Shown here piece after piece: positions 1 to 6,015 of a stretch of 6,015 nucleotides of DNA. The notes below the pieces were generated by a model that did not search any database, was not told where the DNA came from, and saw only the letters and a list, made by a program, of their open reading frames with translations. The stretch is from positions 1-6,015 of the forward strand of contig CAJASG010000636.1 of NCBI GenBank assembly GCA_903944555.1, given 5' to 3'. Every line of letters begins with the position of its first letter. Within the stretch, counting starts at the first letter, position 1. This DNA is from an uncultured beta proteobacterium. Lineage in GTDB: Bacteria > Pseudomonadota > Gammaproteobacteria > Burkholderiales > Burkholderiaceae_C. A program made the position numbers and the translations under genes.

Positions 1-528
1 ATGCCAGCGCCGCTGCTCCAGCACGGTGCTGACCGCACGGGCGCGGCGTTCGTGCCCAGAAAATAGCAGGGTTTCGTCGGGCAGGGTAAAGACCCGTTGG
101 GTCACGCTGTCCCACAGTGCCTCGGGTGCCTGCGGGCGCCGCTGGTGCGGGCAGGCGTCCACCGCCAGCAACCCGCCGCAAAACAGCCGATCGCGCCAGG
201 CAAAGCTTACACAGGTTGTCGTATGGCCGGGTGTCGCCAGTACCCGCACCAGTTCGTTGCCAAAGGGTAAGACCGTTCCCTCTGGCGCGCCCTGGACCAG
301 CGGTGCGCCCAAGCGGGCCAGCAAACTGGATTCGTTGGGTTTGCCGTCGTCGTGGTGGTGGGTGCGCAGCACCCAGCGCAAGCGCAACTCCCGCTCTGCC
401 AGCAGGGCGGCCAGCACCGGCAAATCCCGCCCGCGTGGGTCGATCAGAACGGCCTCACGGGCGTCCGGGTCGGCCAGCAAATAGGTGAGTTCACCCGAGG
501 TCTCGTCGTGCAGGATGCGGAAGTACAT
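1..528 (-). CDS. ETHE1/persulfide-dioxygenase-like MBL-fold protein with degenerate metal site (partial, C-terminus off left edge)
   Basis: 176 codons are visible from ATG at 528 with no stop, so the 3' end lies beyond base 1. The protein starts MYFRILHDETSGELTYLLAD, like the ETHE1/Blh persulfide dioxygenases of the metallo-beta-lactamase superfamily, which oxidise glutathione persulfide to sulfite. Alignment by eye to human ETHE1: the HxHxDH loop reads THHHDDG (56-62), keeping H57, H59 and D61 but with Gly for the last His. TPGHT is intact (H102). The Asp of the GD(T/A)L motif is Gly (CGGLLAVD, G119), and GCGR becomes DACP (124-127). The late PAHD motif is SGHE (H159), followed by AVSTVLEQRR. 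ETHE1 iron is held by H79, H135 and D154, so the D154 equivalent is missing. It could be a divergent subfamily with another activity or a non-catalytic persulfide binder. Family membership is fairly sure; the reaction is not. No clear Shine-Dalgarno precedes the ATG. It is divergent from the fisR-like gene, which suggests sulfur-related control. Confidence 0.85.
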   Translation of the reverse strand, partial: MYFRILHDETSGELTYLLADPDAREAVLIDPRGRDLPVLAALLAERELRLRWVLRTHHHDDGKPNESSLLARLGAPLVQGAPEGTVLPFGNELVRVLATPGHTTTCVSFAWRDRLFCGGLLAVDACPHQRRPQAPEALWDSVTQRVFTLPDETLLFSGHERRARAVSTVLEQRRWH

Positions 529-530
529 GG

Positions 531-544
531 TTGATTCATATCAA
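531..544. promoter_or_regulatory. FNR/ANR-type palindrome
   Basis: TTGATTCATATCAA is a perfect match to the TTGAT-N4-ATCAA consensus of FNR/ANR/DNR regulators, seen directly in the sequence. It ends 2 bp before the ATG of the minus-strand MBL gene and overlaps the -12 side of that gene's candidate sigma54 promoter. This is the wrong place for classical class II activation of the MBL gene but suits repression by occlusion. A plus-strand start about 41 bp away (near 579) is possible, but no matching -10 was picked out there. The consensus match is certain; function is inferred. Confidence 0.5.
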
Positions 545-555
545 GAACCGTGCCA
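540..555 (-). promoter_or_regulatory. Candidate sigma54 (-24/-12) promoter for the MBL gene
   Basis: Read on the minus strand from 555 this is TGGCACGGTTCTTGAT. The -24 box TGGCACG is perfect and the spacing to the -12 box is the canonical one. The -12 box reads TTGA instead of TTGC. The predicted start falls near base 529, immediately before the ATG at 528, so the message would be leaderless or nearly so. That is unusual and lowers confidence. A sigma54 promoter is expected here because the divergent neighbour encodes a sigma54 activator. Confidence 0.45.
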
Positions 556-601
556 TCGCCTGTTGATAGGAAATCCCTTTGATTTCAACAGGTTACGCAT
601 G

Positions 602-629
602 TTGACTACGGGAGAGCTGCCGCTACACT
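602..629 (+). promoter_or_regulatory. Candidate sigma70 promoter for the fisR-like gene
   Basis: A -35 box TTGACT (602-607, 5/6 matches) and a -10 box TACACT (624-629, 4/6 matches) are separated by 16 bp. Transcription would start near 636, just before the large inverted repeat at 640-674, leaving a leader of about 70 nt before the ATG at 706. The position fits autoregulation by a protein bound to the repeat. Assigned by eye only. Confidence 0.4.
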
Positions 630-639
630 GGTGGTAAAT

Positions 640-674
640 CTGCCATATTTGGCATGTGATGCCAAATATGGCAG
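640..674. promoter_or_regulatory. Perfect 16-bp inverted repeat, probable enhancer/operator of the FisR-like activator
   Basis: The left arm CTGCCATATTTGGCAT (640-655) and right arm ATGCCAAATATGGCAG (659-674) are exact reverse complements around GTG. Each arm is itself a smaller palindrome, TGCCA-N4-TGGCA, with centres near 647.5 and 666.5, so the element is two dyads 19 bp apart. It lies about 110-145 bp upstream of the predicted MBL transcription start, the usual distance of a bacterial enhancer-binding protein site. It also lies just downstream of the candidate fisR start, where bound protein would repress. No U-tract follows, and it precedes a gene, so it does not look like a terminator. 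In RNA it could form a strong hairpin in the fisR leader. Confidence 0.65.
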
Positions 675-705
675 TAAACTGTCTGCATCCAAAGATGAAT
701 GCCTT

Positions 706-2022
706 ATGAAGCCTTTGCCCGAACTCATGTCCTTCCTGGAGGGCTTGCCCGAGCCCCACATCCTGTTTGACACGCAGTACCGCATTTTGGCGGCTAATGC
801 GGCGTACCGTCGACAGTTCAGCCCCGCGCGTAGCGTAGTGGGGCGCACCTGCTACGAGGTGTCCCACCATTTCAGTGTGCCCTGTGACCAGGCCGGCGAA
901 TCGTGCCCGCTGGTCAAGGCGCGTGAGTCCGGCCAGCGCGAACGGGTGCTGCACCTGCACCATACGCCGAAGGGCGAGGAGTACGTCAATATTGAACTGG
1001 CGCCACTGCTGGATGCCACCGGTGCACAGGCTTTTTTTGTTGAAAAAATGGAGCCACTGCGGGTGGCACAAGGGCAAGTGTCCAGGCAAGGCTTGATTGG
1101 CCGTGCGCCTGCGTTTCAGCAAATGCTGGGGCTGGTGGCCCGGGTGGCACCTTCCCAGGCGACAGTGCTGCTGCTGGGCGAATCGGGCACCGGTAAGGAG
1201 CTGGTGGCCCAGGCGGTGCACGCTGCCAGCCCGCGCGCCCACCGGGCACTGGTGGCGGTGGACTGCTCCAGCCTGCCGGAGAACCTGTTTGAGTCCGAGC
1301 TGTTTGGCCACGAGCGTGGTGCCTTCACTGGCGCCAATGCCGCCCGGGGTGGGCTGGTGGAGGCCGCCAGCGGCGGCACGCTGTTTCTGGACGAGGTGGG
1401 GGACATTCCGCTGCCCATGCAGGTCAAGTTGCTGCGCCTGTTGGAGACCGGCACCTACCGCCGCGTAGGCAGCACCGAGCCGCGCCATGCCGACATCCGC
1501 GTGGTCTGCGCCACGCACCGCGACCTGGACAGGATGGTGACCGAGGGAACTTTCCGCGAAGACCTGTACTACCGGCTGAGCACCTTCCCGATCCACCTGC
1601 CACCCCTGCGTGAGCGCCAGGACGACATCGCCTTGCTGGCGACTGCGCTGCTGGAGCGGGTGGCGCCGCAGCGCAAGCTGAGTATCAGCGGGCCCGCACT
1701 GCACTTGCTGCAAGCGCAAAGTTACCCTGGCAACGTGCGTGAGTTGCGTAACTTGCTGGAACGCACGGCGCTGCTGTGTGATGGCGACACGGTGGAGGTT
1801 GGGCATGTGCAGCAGGCCTTGGCATCGGGGCGGCGACCATTGGGTGGACCGCGTGCCAGCAGCATGGCCGACCTTGCCTTGAACCCCGGTACGCTCAAAA
1901 CCCTGGAGCGGGCTGCGTTACAGCAACTCGTGGCAGGGCACCAGGGCAGCCGGGCGGAGCTGGCCGCGCAAATGGGCATCAGTCAGCGCTCGCTGTACCG
2001 AAAACTCAAGGCGTTGGAGTAA
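706..2022 (+). CDS. fisR: FisR-like sigma54-dependent activator, PAS-AAA+-Fis HTH, putative sulfane-sulfur sensor
   Basis: A 438-residue bacterial enhancer-binding protein. Residues about 10-125 are a PAS domain with cysteines C49, C60 and C67 ([12 protein letters not shown], then GESCPL). The 11 and 7 residue spacings equal those I recall for C53/C64/C71 of Cupriavidus FisR, which sense polysulfide/persulfide and switch on sqr and pdo genes. The AAA+ domain (about 131-370) is intact: Walker A GESGTGKE (158-165), the sigma54-contacting loop GAFTGA (205-210), Walker B LFLDE (226-230), and FREDLYYRL (283-291) with its sensor/arginine-finger region. A Fis-type helix-turn-helix closes the protein (about 415-437, [15 protein letters not shown]). 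No receiver domain is present, so signal input is through the PAS domain. The ATG at 706 gives the normal length. An in-frame GTG at 631 would lie upstream of the inverted repeat and add translated operator sequence, so it is rejected. The ribosome site is weak. It is divergent from the ETHE1-like gene, its likely target. The domain call is very sure; FisR orthology is likely. Confidence 0.9.
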   Translation: MKPLPELMSFLEGLPEPHILFDTQYRILAANAAYRRQFSPARSVVGRTCYEVSHHFSVPCDQAGESCPLVKARESGQRERVLHLHHTPKGEEYVNIELAPLLDATGAQAFFVEKMEPLRVAQGQVSRQGLIGRAPAFQQMLGLVARVAPSQATVLLLGESGTGKELVAQAVHAASPRAHRALVAVDCSSLPENLFESELFGHERGAFTGANAARGGLVEAASGGTLFLDEVGDIPLPMQVKLLRLLETGTYRRVGSTEPRHADIRVVCATHRDLDRMVTEGTFREDLYYRLSTFPIHLPPLRERQDDIALLATALLERVAPQRKLSISGPALHLLQAQSYPGNVRELRNLLERTALLCDGDTVEVGHVQQALASGRRPLGGPRASSMADLALNPGTLKTLERAALQQLVAGHQGSRAELAAQMGISQRSLYRKLKALE

Positions 2023-2028
2023 GGTTAT

Positions 2029-2088
2029 TGCTCTACTTTTGATAGCTGCTTGCGCATATTCCACGGGGGCTGCAGGCTGATTTGGCTT
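2029..2088. repeat. Probable dispersed intergenic repeat of Comamonadaceae type
   Basis: The gap between the convergent fisR and DUF3422 genes (2023-2098) contains CTTTTGATAGCTGCTTGCGC followed about 15 bp later by GGGCTGCAGGCTGATTTGGC. I recall very similar strings (TTTTGATAGCTGCTTGCGC, then a variable core, then GGCT-GAGGC-like) in many intergenic spaces of Rhodoferax, Acidovorax and Polaromonas. AGCTGC (2044-2049) can pair imperfectly with GCAGGCT (2072-2078). No good intrinsic terminator with a T-run is visible here, so this element may be what separates the converging transcripts. Only one copy is in the window, so repetition cannot be shown here. Confidence 0.5.
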
Positions 2089-2098
2089 AAATTTCTGA

Positions 2099-3436
2099 CT
2101 AATGTTCGGCGTGCAACTTGGCATGGATGCGCCGCGTGGTGTGCCAGACGGCCCACAGCACGACCGGCACCAGCGCCCCAGCGGCTATTTCGGGGTTAAT
2201 CGGGATACCGGCGGCTTTCAGCGCCTTGCCGCCGTACAGCAGTAGGCTGACCACGTAATACGAGATGGCTGCAATCGACAGCCCTTCCACCGTGCTTTGC
2301 AGGCGCAACTGCAACTCTTGGCCGCGTGTCAGCTTTTCCAGCAACTGCTGGTTTTGCACCTCGGTGGCAATGTCCACCCGGGTACGCAACAGCGCGCTGG
2401 TGCGCGACACCCGCTCCGACAGCGAGGTCAGCCGCTGCGCCGTGGCCGCCACGGTGGCCATGGCGGGGGAGAGGCGCCGTTGCATGAACTCGCCGATCGT
2501 CTGGGTGCCCGGAATGGCTTTTTCGCGCAGTTCGGTGATGCGTTGGCCCACCAGCGTGTCGTAGGCCCGGGTGGCGGAAAAACGGTAAATGTGCTCGGCC
2601 GTGGCGCGCTCCACCCGCGCCGCCAGCGACACCAGGGTGTCCAGCAAGTCCTGATCCGTGGCCGATTTGTTTTCCAGCTGCGCGGTGATGTCGGCCAGTG
2701 CGCCTTCCGCATCCGTCAGCATCGGCCCCAGTACTTTGGCCACGGGCAGGCCGCGCAGGGCCATCAGGCGGTAGGTTTCCAGCTCCAGCAGGCGCTGCGA
2801 GATGCGCCCAGCCCGCGTTTCGGTGGTGCCCGGCGGCGCAATGACCAGCATGCGCTCGAAGCCGTCGGCCCCTATGCGAAAGTCGGTCACGGCCCACGAG
2901 TGGCCGTTGCCCAATTGAGAGGCGACCAGGGTGGTGTCGCCAAACCAGGTTTGCGCTTGCTCCATCAGGGCTCGCTCTTGGCCCAGGTCTCCATGCACCA
3001 AGGCCATCTGAATGGCGGCCACGGTGCGCCCGGGAATACCCTGCAGCCACTCGGGCGGCACAAGCATGGGCGCATGCAAATCAGGTTGGTTGGCACCTAG
3101 CAGCGCGGCGTCGGGCAGCATTTGCACGATGGAGTAGCGCGTGAACTCGGTGTGCCGCTCCCATTTGACGGTGTAGCCGTCCAGGCGCAGGCGCAGGAAG
3201 TTGCCGTGCAGGCTGTCCAGCGGGAGCTGCTGCTGGCCAGGCAGGCGGCGCAGGTGTTCACATTCTTGTGCGCGGGTGACCTCCGTATTGAGCACTGCTA
3301 CAAAGACCACTAGGGCGGGTAGCCGCACGCGGGCGGCGGGCCTGGCATGCACCTCGTTGTGCAGCGAGGTGCGTTGCGGGTCGTCGGGCGGCAACGCGCT
3401 GCTCGAAAGGGCTGTGGGGGTTGCGTTCATGCTCAT
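2099..3436 (-). CDS. DUF3422 family membrane-anchored protein of unknown function
   Basis: A 445-residue protein recognised as DUF3422 by its N-terminal HNEVHARP (26-33), typical of this proteobacterial family. No function is established. A large soluble N-terminal part is followed by a long, mostly helical stretch (about 260-385). Two hydrophobic segments lie at the C-terminus (about 386-401 and 417-431), separated by a short Gly/Pro-rich loop and ending in a basic tail. This layout loosely recalls CorA- or RMD1-type proteins, but no GMN motif is present, so no transport role is claimed. No signal peptide is seen. The ATG at 3436 overlaps the TGA of the upstream cyclase gene as ATGA. A second in-frame ATG two codons later (3430) is possible. 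With only a distant AGGA about 12 nt upstream, translation is probably coupled to the preceding gene. Its 3' end converges on fisR. Confidence 0.88.
   Translation of the reverse strand: MSMNATPTALSSSALPPDDPQRTSLHNEVHARPAARVRLPALVVFVAVLNTEVTRAQECEHLRRLPGQQQLPLDSLHGNFLRLRLDGYTVKWERHTEFTRYSIVQMLPDAALLGANQPDLHAPMLVPPEWLQGIPGRTVAAIQMALVHGDLGQERALMEQAQTWFGDTTLVASQLGNGHSWAVTDFRIGADGFERMLVIAPPGTTETRAGRISQRLLELETYRLMALRGLPVAKVLGPMLTDAEGALADITAQLENKSATDQDLLDTLVSLAARVERATAEHIYRFSATRAYDTLVGQRITELREKAIPGTQTIGEFMQRRLSPAMATVAATAQRLTSLSERVSRTSALLRTRVDIATEVQNQQLLEKLTRGQELQLRLQSTVEGLSIAAISYYVVSLLLYGGKALKAAGIPINPEIAAGALVPVVLWAVWHTTRRIHAKLHAEH
3433..3436 (-). other. ATGA stop/start overlap coupling cyclase and DUF3422 genes
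   Basis: The TGA of the cyclase gene (3435-3433) and the ATG of the DUF3422 gene (3436-3434) share bases in an ATGA junction. Such overlaps normally mean one mRNA and translational coupling by reinitiating ribosomes. Confidence 0.85.
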
Positions 3437-4923
3437 GGCTGCGATGTGTCCTGGCTGCTATCAAGTCGGCGTCTTTCCTGCTGGGAGGCTTCATAGAAGC
3501 GCGTCTTTTCCAGAAACATGGCCTGGTCTGCGGCGTGGATGGTGGCCTCCACCTGCGAGGCCGCGTTGCACGACGCAATGCCAATGGCCAGACTGAGTTT
3601 TTGACCGGGGTAGAACTGGTTGTTGAGCTCGATCATGGATTCGATGCGCTCCTTCAGGCCTTGGGCCACCCGTTCGTCGCTGCCGGGCAGTAGCGCGACA
3701 AACTCGTCGCCGCCGATGCGTGCCACACAAAAGGGCTGACCCGCTGCGGCGCTGGACAAGACCTCGCCGGTGCGGCGCAGCAAGGCGTCACCCGCGGTAT
3801 GCCCTTCTGCGTCGTTGATGCGCTTGAGACCGTTGAGGTCCATGGCCAAAATGCTCAGTGGCCAAGGGCCTTTGCGTGAAATCCGGTTGAGCTCGTCGAC
3901 GTAAAAAGCCCGGTTGCGCAGTCGCGTCAAAGAGTCATGTTTGCCCAGGTATTCCAGATACGCCTCGGCCTTTTTTCGCGCGGTGATGTCCACCAGCGAG
4001 ATCAGCACCAGATCCCAGTTGGATTCATGCGTGGCCAGTATGGAGAACTGCATGTGCATGTTGATCAGCTCGCCGTTCAGGGAGTAGTTCACCACCTCGC
4101 GCATTTGCACGGTTTTACCGTTCCACAGATCGCACAGCTGTTCGGCAAACGAGTCGTGCATTTCGTCACGAAACACGATGTCCAGCTTGGCCAGCAACTC
4201 ATCCTTGCTTTTCGCGGCAAACATGTCCAGGGTGTGGCGATTCACATCGACAACGCGCACTTGCTCAATGCAGCGGCTGACAAACTCGGGGTGCACGCTG
4301 AGGAAGACCCGAAAATCCACAATGCCCGCAGCACGGGCTTCGTCCATCAAAATCTTGACCCGGCTGAAGTCTTCCACCCACAAGGAAACGGGCGAGTATT
4401 CAAACAGGTCTCGGGCATATTGCTCGCTTTGGGTGAGCTTGTGGCGCGCTTCGGTGCGCTCGGTGATGTCCTCCAGGGAGACCATGACCCGGTCCCAGCT
4501 GGACTCATGCCCCTGCAGCACCCGCACGTGGATGAGCACGTCGATCCTGCGTCCATTCAGCGCGTAGTTGACGGTTTGGTTGGCGTAGTCCAGGACGCCG
4601 TTCCACAGGTACTTCAACTCCACGATCAGCTGTTCGAACATATCGTCCCGAAAGACTTCGGGCAGTCGTGCCACCAGTTCCTGCTGGTCATGGGCTGCAA
4701 AGACCTGGAGTGTCTGGCGGTTGACCTTCAGCACCTTCAGGCACGCTGAACACTGCTGGACCCGTGCGGGGGTGTGCCGCAGGTGGGCTTCCAAGTCCAC
4801 CACGCCTTGGGCGCGCCACGTGTCAAACAGCGCTTTCAGCGCGCTGTAATCTTCCAGCCACAATGAAATGGGGGCTGACTCAAACATCAACTCGAAATCG
4901 GCTGCGGTACTGATCATGGACAT
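3433..4923 (-). CDS. Diguanylate cyclase with two tandem PAS domains (PAS-PAS-GGDEF)
   Basis: A 496-residue soluble protein expected to make cyclic di-GMP from two GTP in the cytoplasm. Two homologous PAS-type sensor blocks occur at about 10-157 and 170-317, offset by exactly 160 residues: FESAPISLWLEDYS versus FEYSPVSLWVEDFS, VNRQTLQVFAA versus VNRHTLDMFAA, and SLEDITER versus SLVDITAR. A short helical linker leads to the GGDEF domain (HDSLTRLRN from 329). It carries the metal and nucleotide residues D362, N370, D371, H375 and D379 and the catalytic loop RIGGDEF (GGDEF 404-408), so it should be active. The product-inhibition I-site RxxD expected at 395-398 is GQPF and is missing. No EAL domain or transmembrane segment is seen. 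AGAGGG (4930-4935, minus strand) lies 6 nt before the ATG at 4923 and supports that start. It is first in a two-gene operon with the DUF3422 gene. The PAS ligand is unknown. Confidence 0.95.
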   Translation of the reverse strand: MSMISTAADFELMFESAPISLWLEDYSALKALFDTWRAQGVVDLEAHLRHTPARVQQCSACLKVLKVNRQTLQVFAAHDQQELVARLPEVFRDDMFEQLIVELKYLWNGVLDYANQTVNYALNGRRIDVLIHVRVLQGHESSWDRVMVSLEDITERTEARHKLTQSEQYARDLFEYSPVSLWVEDFSRVKILMDEARAAGIVDFRVFLSVHPEFVSRCIEQVRVVDVNRHTLDMFAAKSKDELLAKLDIVFRDEMHDSFAEQLCDLWNGKTVQMREVVNYSLNGELINMHMQFSILATHESNWDLVLISLVDITARKKAEAYLEYLGKHDSLTRLRNRAFYVDELNRISRKGPWPLSILAMDLNGLKRINDAEGHTAGDALLRRTGEVLSSAAAGQPFCVARIGGDEFVALLPGSDERVAQGLKERIESMIELNNQFYPGQKLSLAIGIASCNAASQVEATIHAADQAMFLEKTRFYEASQQERRRLDSSQDTSQP

Positions 4924-5053
4924 GCTTTACCCTCTGTAATGCCCATTGTCTCCGAGAAATTTGCGCCGGGACGGCAAATCTTGTGGCCGCGTTTTGCCAC
5001 TGGTTTGATCAGGAACAGACCCCTGGCCTGCGGCTGCGCAGACAATGCTGACT
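4924..5053. promoter_or_regulatory. Divergent intergenic region with a small inverted repeat
   Basis: This 130-bp gap must hold promoters for both the cyclase (minus) and monooxygenase (plus) genes. I could not assign convincing -35/-10 pairs. An inverted repeat ATTTGC (4959-4964) and GCAAAT (4974-4979) with a 9-bp spacer could be an operator. It contains no recognisable gene. Confidence 0.3.
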
Positions 5054-6015
5054 ATGGATAAAAAAATACTGATTGTGGGTGGAGGCATTGGTGGGTTAGC
5101 CGCAGCACTGTCCTGTGCGCGTTCGGGCTTACCAGTGCAGTTGCTGGAGCAGAGCAATGTGTTTAGCGAGGTGGGTGCTGGCATTCAGATGGGGCCCAAC
5201 GTCGTTCGTGTGTTGGAGGGCTGGGGGCTGGGGGCTCAGCTCAAGGCGGTGGCCGCATTTCCGCAGCGCTTGGAGGTGCGCAACGCCCGCAGCGCAGAAC
5301 TGCTCGGCACGCTGCCCTTGGGGCAGGACATGGTGCAGCGCTATGGCGCTGCCTATGCCAGCATCGCCCGCGCGGATCTGCACAGCCTGCTGTTGACCGC
5401 GCTGTGCCAGCAAGGGTCAGCCCAGTTGATGCTGGGCGCCGAGGTGACCGGGGTCACCCAGGATGACGAGATGGTGCAGGTGCAGGTAGCCCCAAAGGCG
5501 GGAGCAAATGGAGGTGTGCTGCGGGCCGATGTCCTTGTGGGTGCCGATGGTCTGTGGAGCCGGGTCCGCGCCCAAGTGCTGCGCGGTGGTGGCCCCCGCG
5601 TCACGGGGCACCTCGCGTACCGCGCCATGCTGCCACAAAGCAGCCTGCCTGCGGCGCTGCGAAGCCAGGTGGTGACGGCCTGGATGGGCCCCGATTTCCA
5701 TGTCGTGCAGTACCCGGTGCGTGGTGGTAACTGGCTCAATGTCGTGGCCATCGTCCACGGCGATGCGCCCAGCGACCTGACAAGCTGGGACCATAGTGCC
5801 AACGCAGCTGAATTGCGCGTCAAATTGGCCAATGCGGGTGGGCCCTTGCTGGACCTGGTCCACGCCATTCCCGACTGGCGCCTGTGGTCGCTGTGTGACC
5901 GCCCGCCCATGCGCAATGCTGCCGAGCATGCCAAGGGACGTATTGCCCTGCTGGGCGATGCAGCGCACCCCATGCGCCCGTATTTGGCGCAGGGCGCGGG
6001 CATGGCCATTGAGGA
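5054..6015 (+). CDS. FAD-dependent aromatic-ring monooxygenase, salicylate/3-hydroxybenzoate hydroxylase type (partial, C-terminus off right edge)
   Basis: 320 codons are visible and the frame stays open to the right edge; family members are about 380-410 residues. It is a group A flavoprotein hydroxylase: the Rossmann motif GGGIGG (9-14) binds the FAD ADP part, with E32 ending the second strand. GAGIQMGPN (41-49) follows. The DG motif VGADGLWSRVR (D165, G166) contributes to FAD and NAD(P)H binding. The GD motif LLGDAAHP (G301, D302) contacts the FAD ribityl/pyrophosphate, followed by a LAQGAGMAIE flavin-loop segment. Such enzymes hydroxylate phenolic acids using NAD(P)H and oxygen in the cytoplasm. 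The resemblance is to salicylate 1-monooxygenase and 3-hydroxybenzoate 6-hydroxylase, but the substrate cannot be read from the sequence. Start choice: ATG 5054 puts the first strand at residue 5. An in-frame ATG at 5045 adds three residues. Neither has a good Shine-Dalgarno. No pathway partner is seen in the window. Confidence 0.92.
   Translation, partial: MDKKILIVGGGIGGLAAALSCARSGLPVQLLEQSNVFSEVGAGIQMGPNVVRVLEGWGLGAQLKAVAAFPQRLEVRNARSAELLGTLPLGQDMVQRYGAAYASIARADLHSLLLTALCQQGSAQLMLGAEVTGVTQDDEMVQVQVAPKAGANGGVLRADVLVGADGLWSRVRAQVLRGGGPRVTGHLAYRAMLPQSSLPAALRSQVVTAWMGPDFHVVQYPVRGGNWLNVVAIVHGDAPSDLTSWDHSANAAELRVKLANAGGPLLDLVHAIPDWRLWSLCDRPPMRNAAEHAKGRIALLGDAAHPMRPYLAQGAGMAIE

Noticed and set aside
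571..584. IHF-like site (AATCAA-N4/5-TTT, minus strand) between the palindrome and the sigma54 promoter
   Set aside because: The location is ideal for DNA bending, but the spacing to the TTR half is off by one, so the match is too weak to annotate.
561..590. Inverted repeat TGTTGA / TCAACA with an extra AAATC / GATTT pairing
   Set aside because: The left arm needs a bulge of about 5 nt. It may be chance in a short AT-richer stretch, and no regulator fits clearly.
669..684. Plus-strand TGGCAG-like -24 element in front of fisR
   Set aside because: The -12 position reads TGTC rather than TTGC, and TGGCAG is simply part of the palindrome's right arm.
541..1806. 421-codon open frame on the minus strand opposite fisR
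   Set aside because: It is a GC-rich antisense shadow of the fisR coding frame: rich in Gln/His/Arg, no family motifs, and it runs through the intergenic control region.
2297..3100. 267-codon plus-strand open frame opposite DUF3422, and a similar 270-codon one opposite the cyclase (3937-4749)
   Set aside because: Both lie wholly within well-recognised genes on the other strand, with shadow-like composition and no recognisable motifs.
3450..3463. GGCTGCTATCAAGT resembling part of the intergenic repeat
   Set aside because: Only about 8 bases match, and it lies in the coding end of the cyclase gene.
4944..5047. 8-bp inverted pair CATTGTCT (4944-4951) and AGACAATG (5040-5047) flanking the divergent gap
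   Set aside because: The arms are nearly 90 bp apart, and an 8-bp match in a region this size is plausible by chance.

Overview
The window looks like chromosomal DNA from a GC-rich betaproteobacterium, most likely a member of the Comamonadaceae (Burkholderiales). The pointers are the high GC content, GC-biased third codon positions, a FisR-like sigma54 activator, a DUF3422 gene, and an intergenic sequence that I recall as a short dispersed repeat of Rhodoferax/Acidovorax-type genomes. The assignment rests on recall, not a search. There are five protein genes, two of them cut by the window edges. I see no rRNA, tRNA, CRISPR array, insertion sequence or other sign of recent transfer.

Left part (1-2022): a divergent pair. 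On the minus strand is the N-terminal 176 residues of an ETHE1/persulfide-dioxygenase-like metallo-beta-lactamase-fold protein whose metal site is degenerate. On the plus strand is a complete sigma54-dependent activator with a PAS domain carrying three cysteines (C49, C60, C67). Their spacing matches the sulfane-sulfur-sensing cysteines I recall for FisR of Cupriavidus. The 177-bp gap between the two genes is dense in candidate control sites: a -24/-12 promoter facing the MBL gene, a perfect FNR/ANR-type palindrome over its -12 side, a sigma70-like promoter facing fisR, and a perfect 16-bp inverted repeat with a 3-nt spacer. The repeat is well placed to be both the enhancer for the MBL gene and an autorepression operator for fisR. 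Together this suggests a reactive-sulfur-responsive module, possibly gated by oxygen.

Middle (2023-4923): after a short convergent gap holding the putative repeat, two minus-strand genes form a translationally coupled operon. A soluble diguanylate cyclase with two tandem duplicated PAS domains comes first. It overlaps by ATGA the gene for a DUF3422 membrane-anchored protein of unknown function.

Right part (4924-6015): a 130-bp divergent gap, then the first 320 codons of a group A FAD-dependent aromatic-ring monooxygenase of the salicylate/3-hydroxybenzoate hydroxylase type, running off the right edge. Nothing in the window ties it functionally to the other genes.

The most interesting part is 1-2022: an apparently intact sulfur-sensing activator with a compact control region, facing an ETHE1-like protein that has lost one of the three expected iron ligands.
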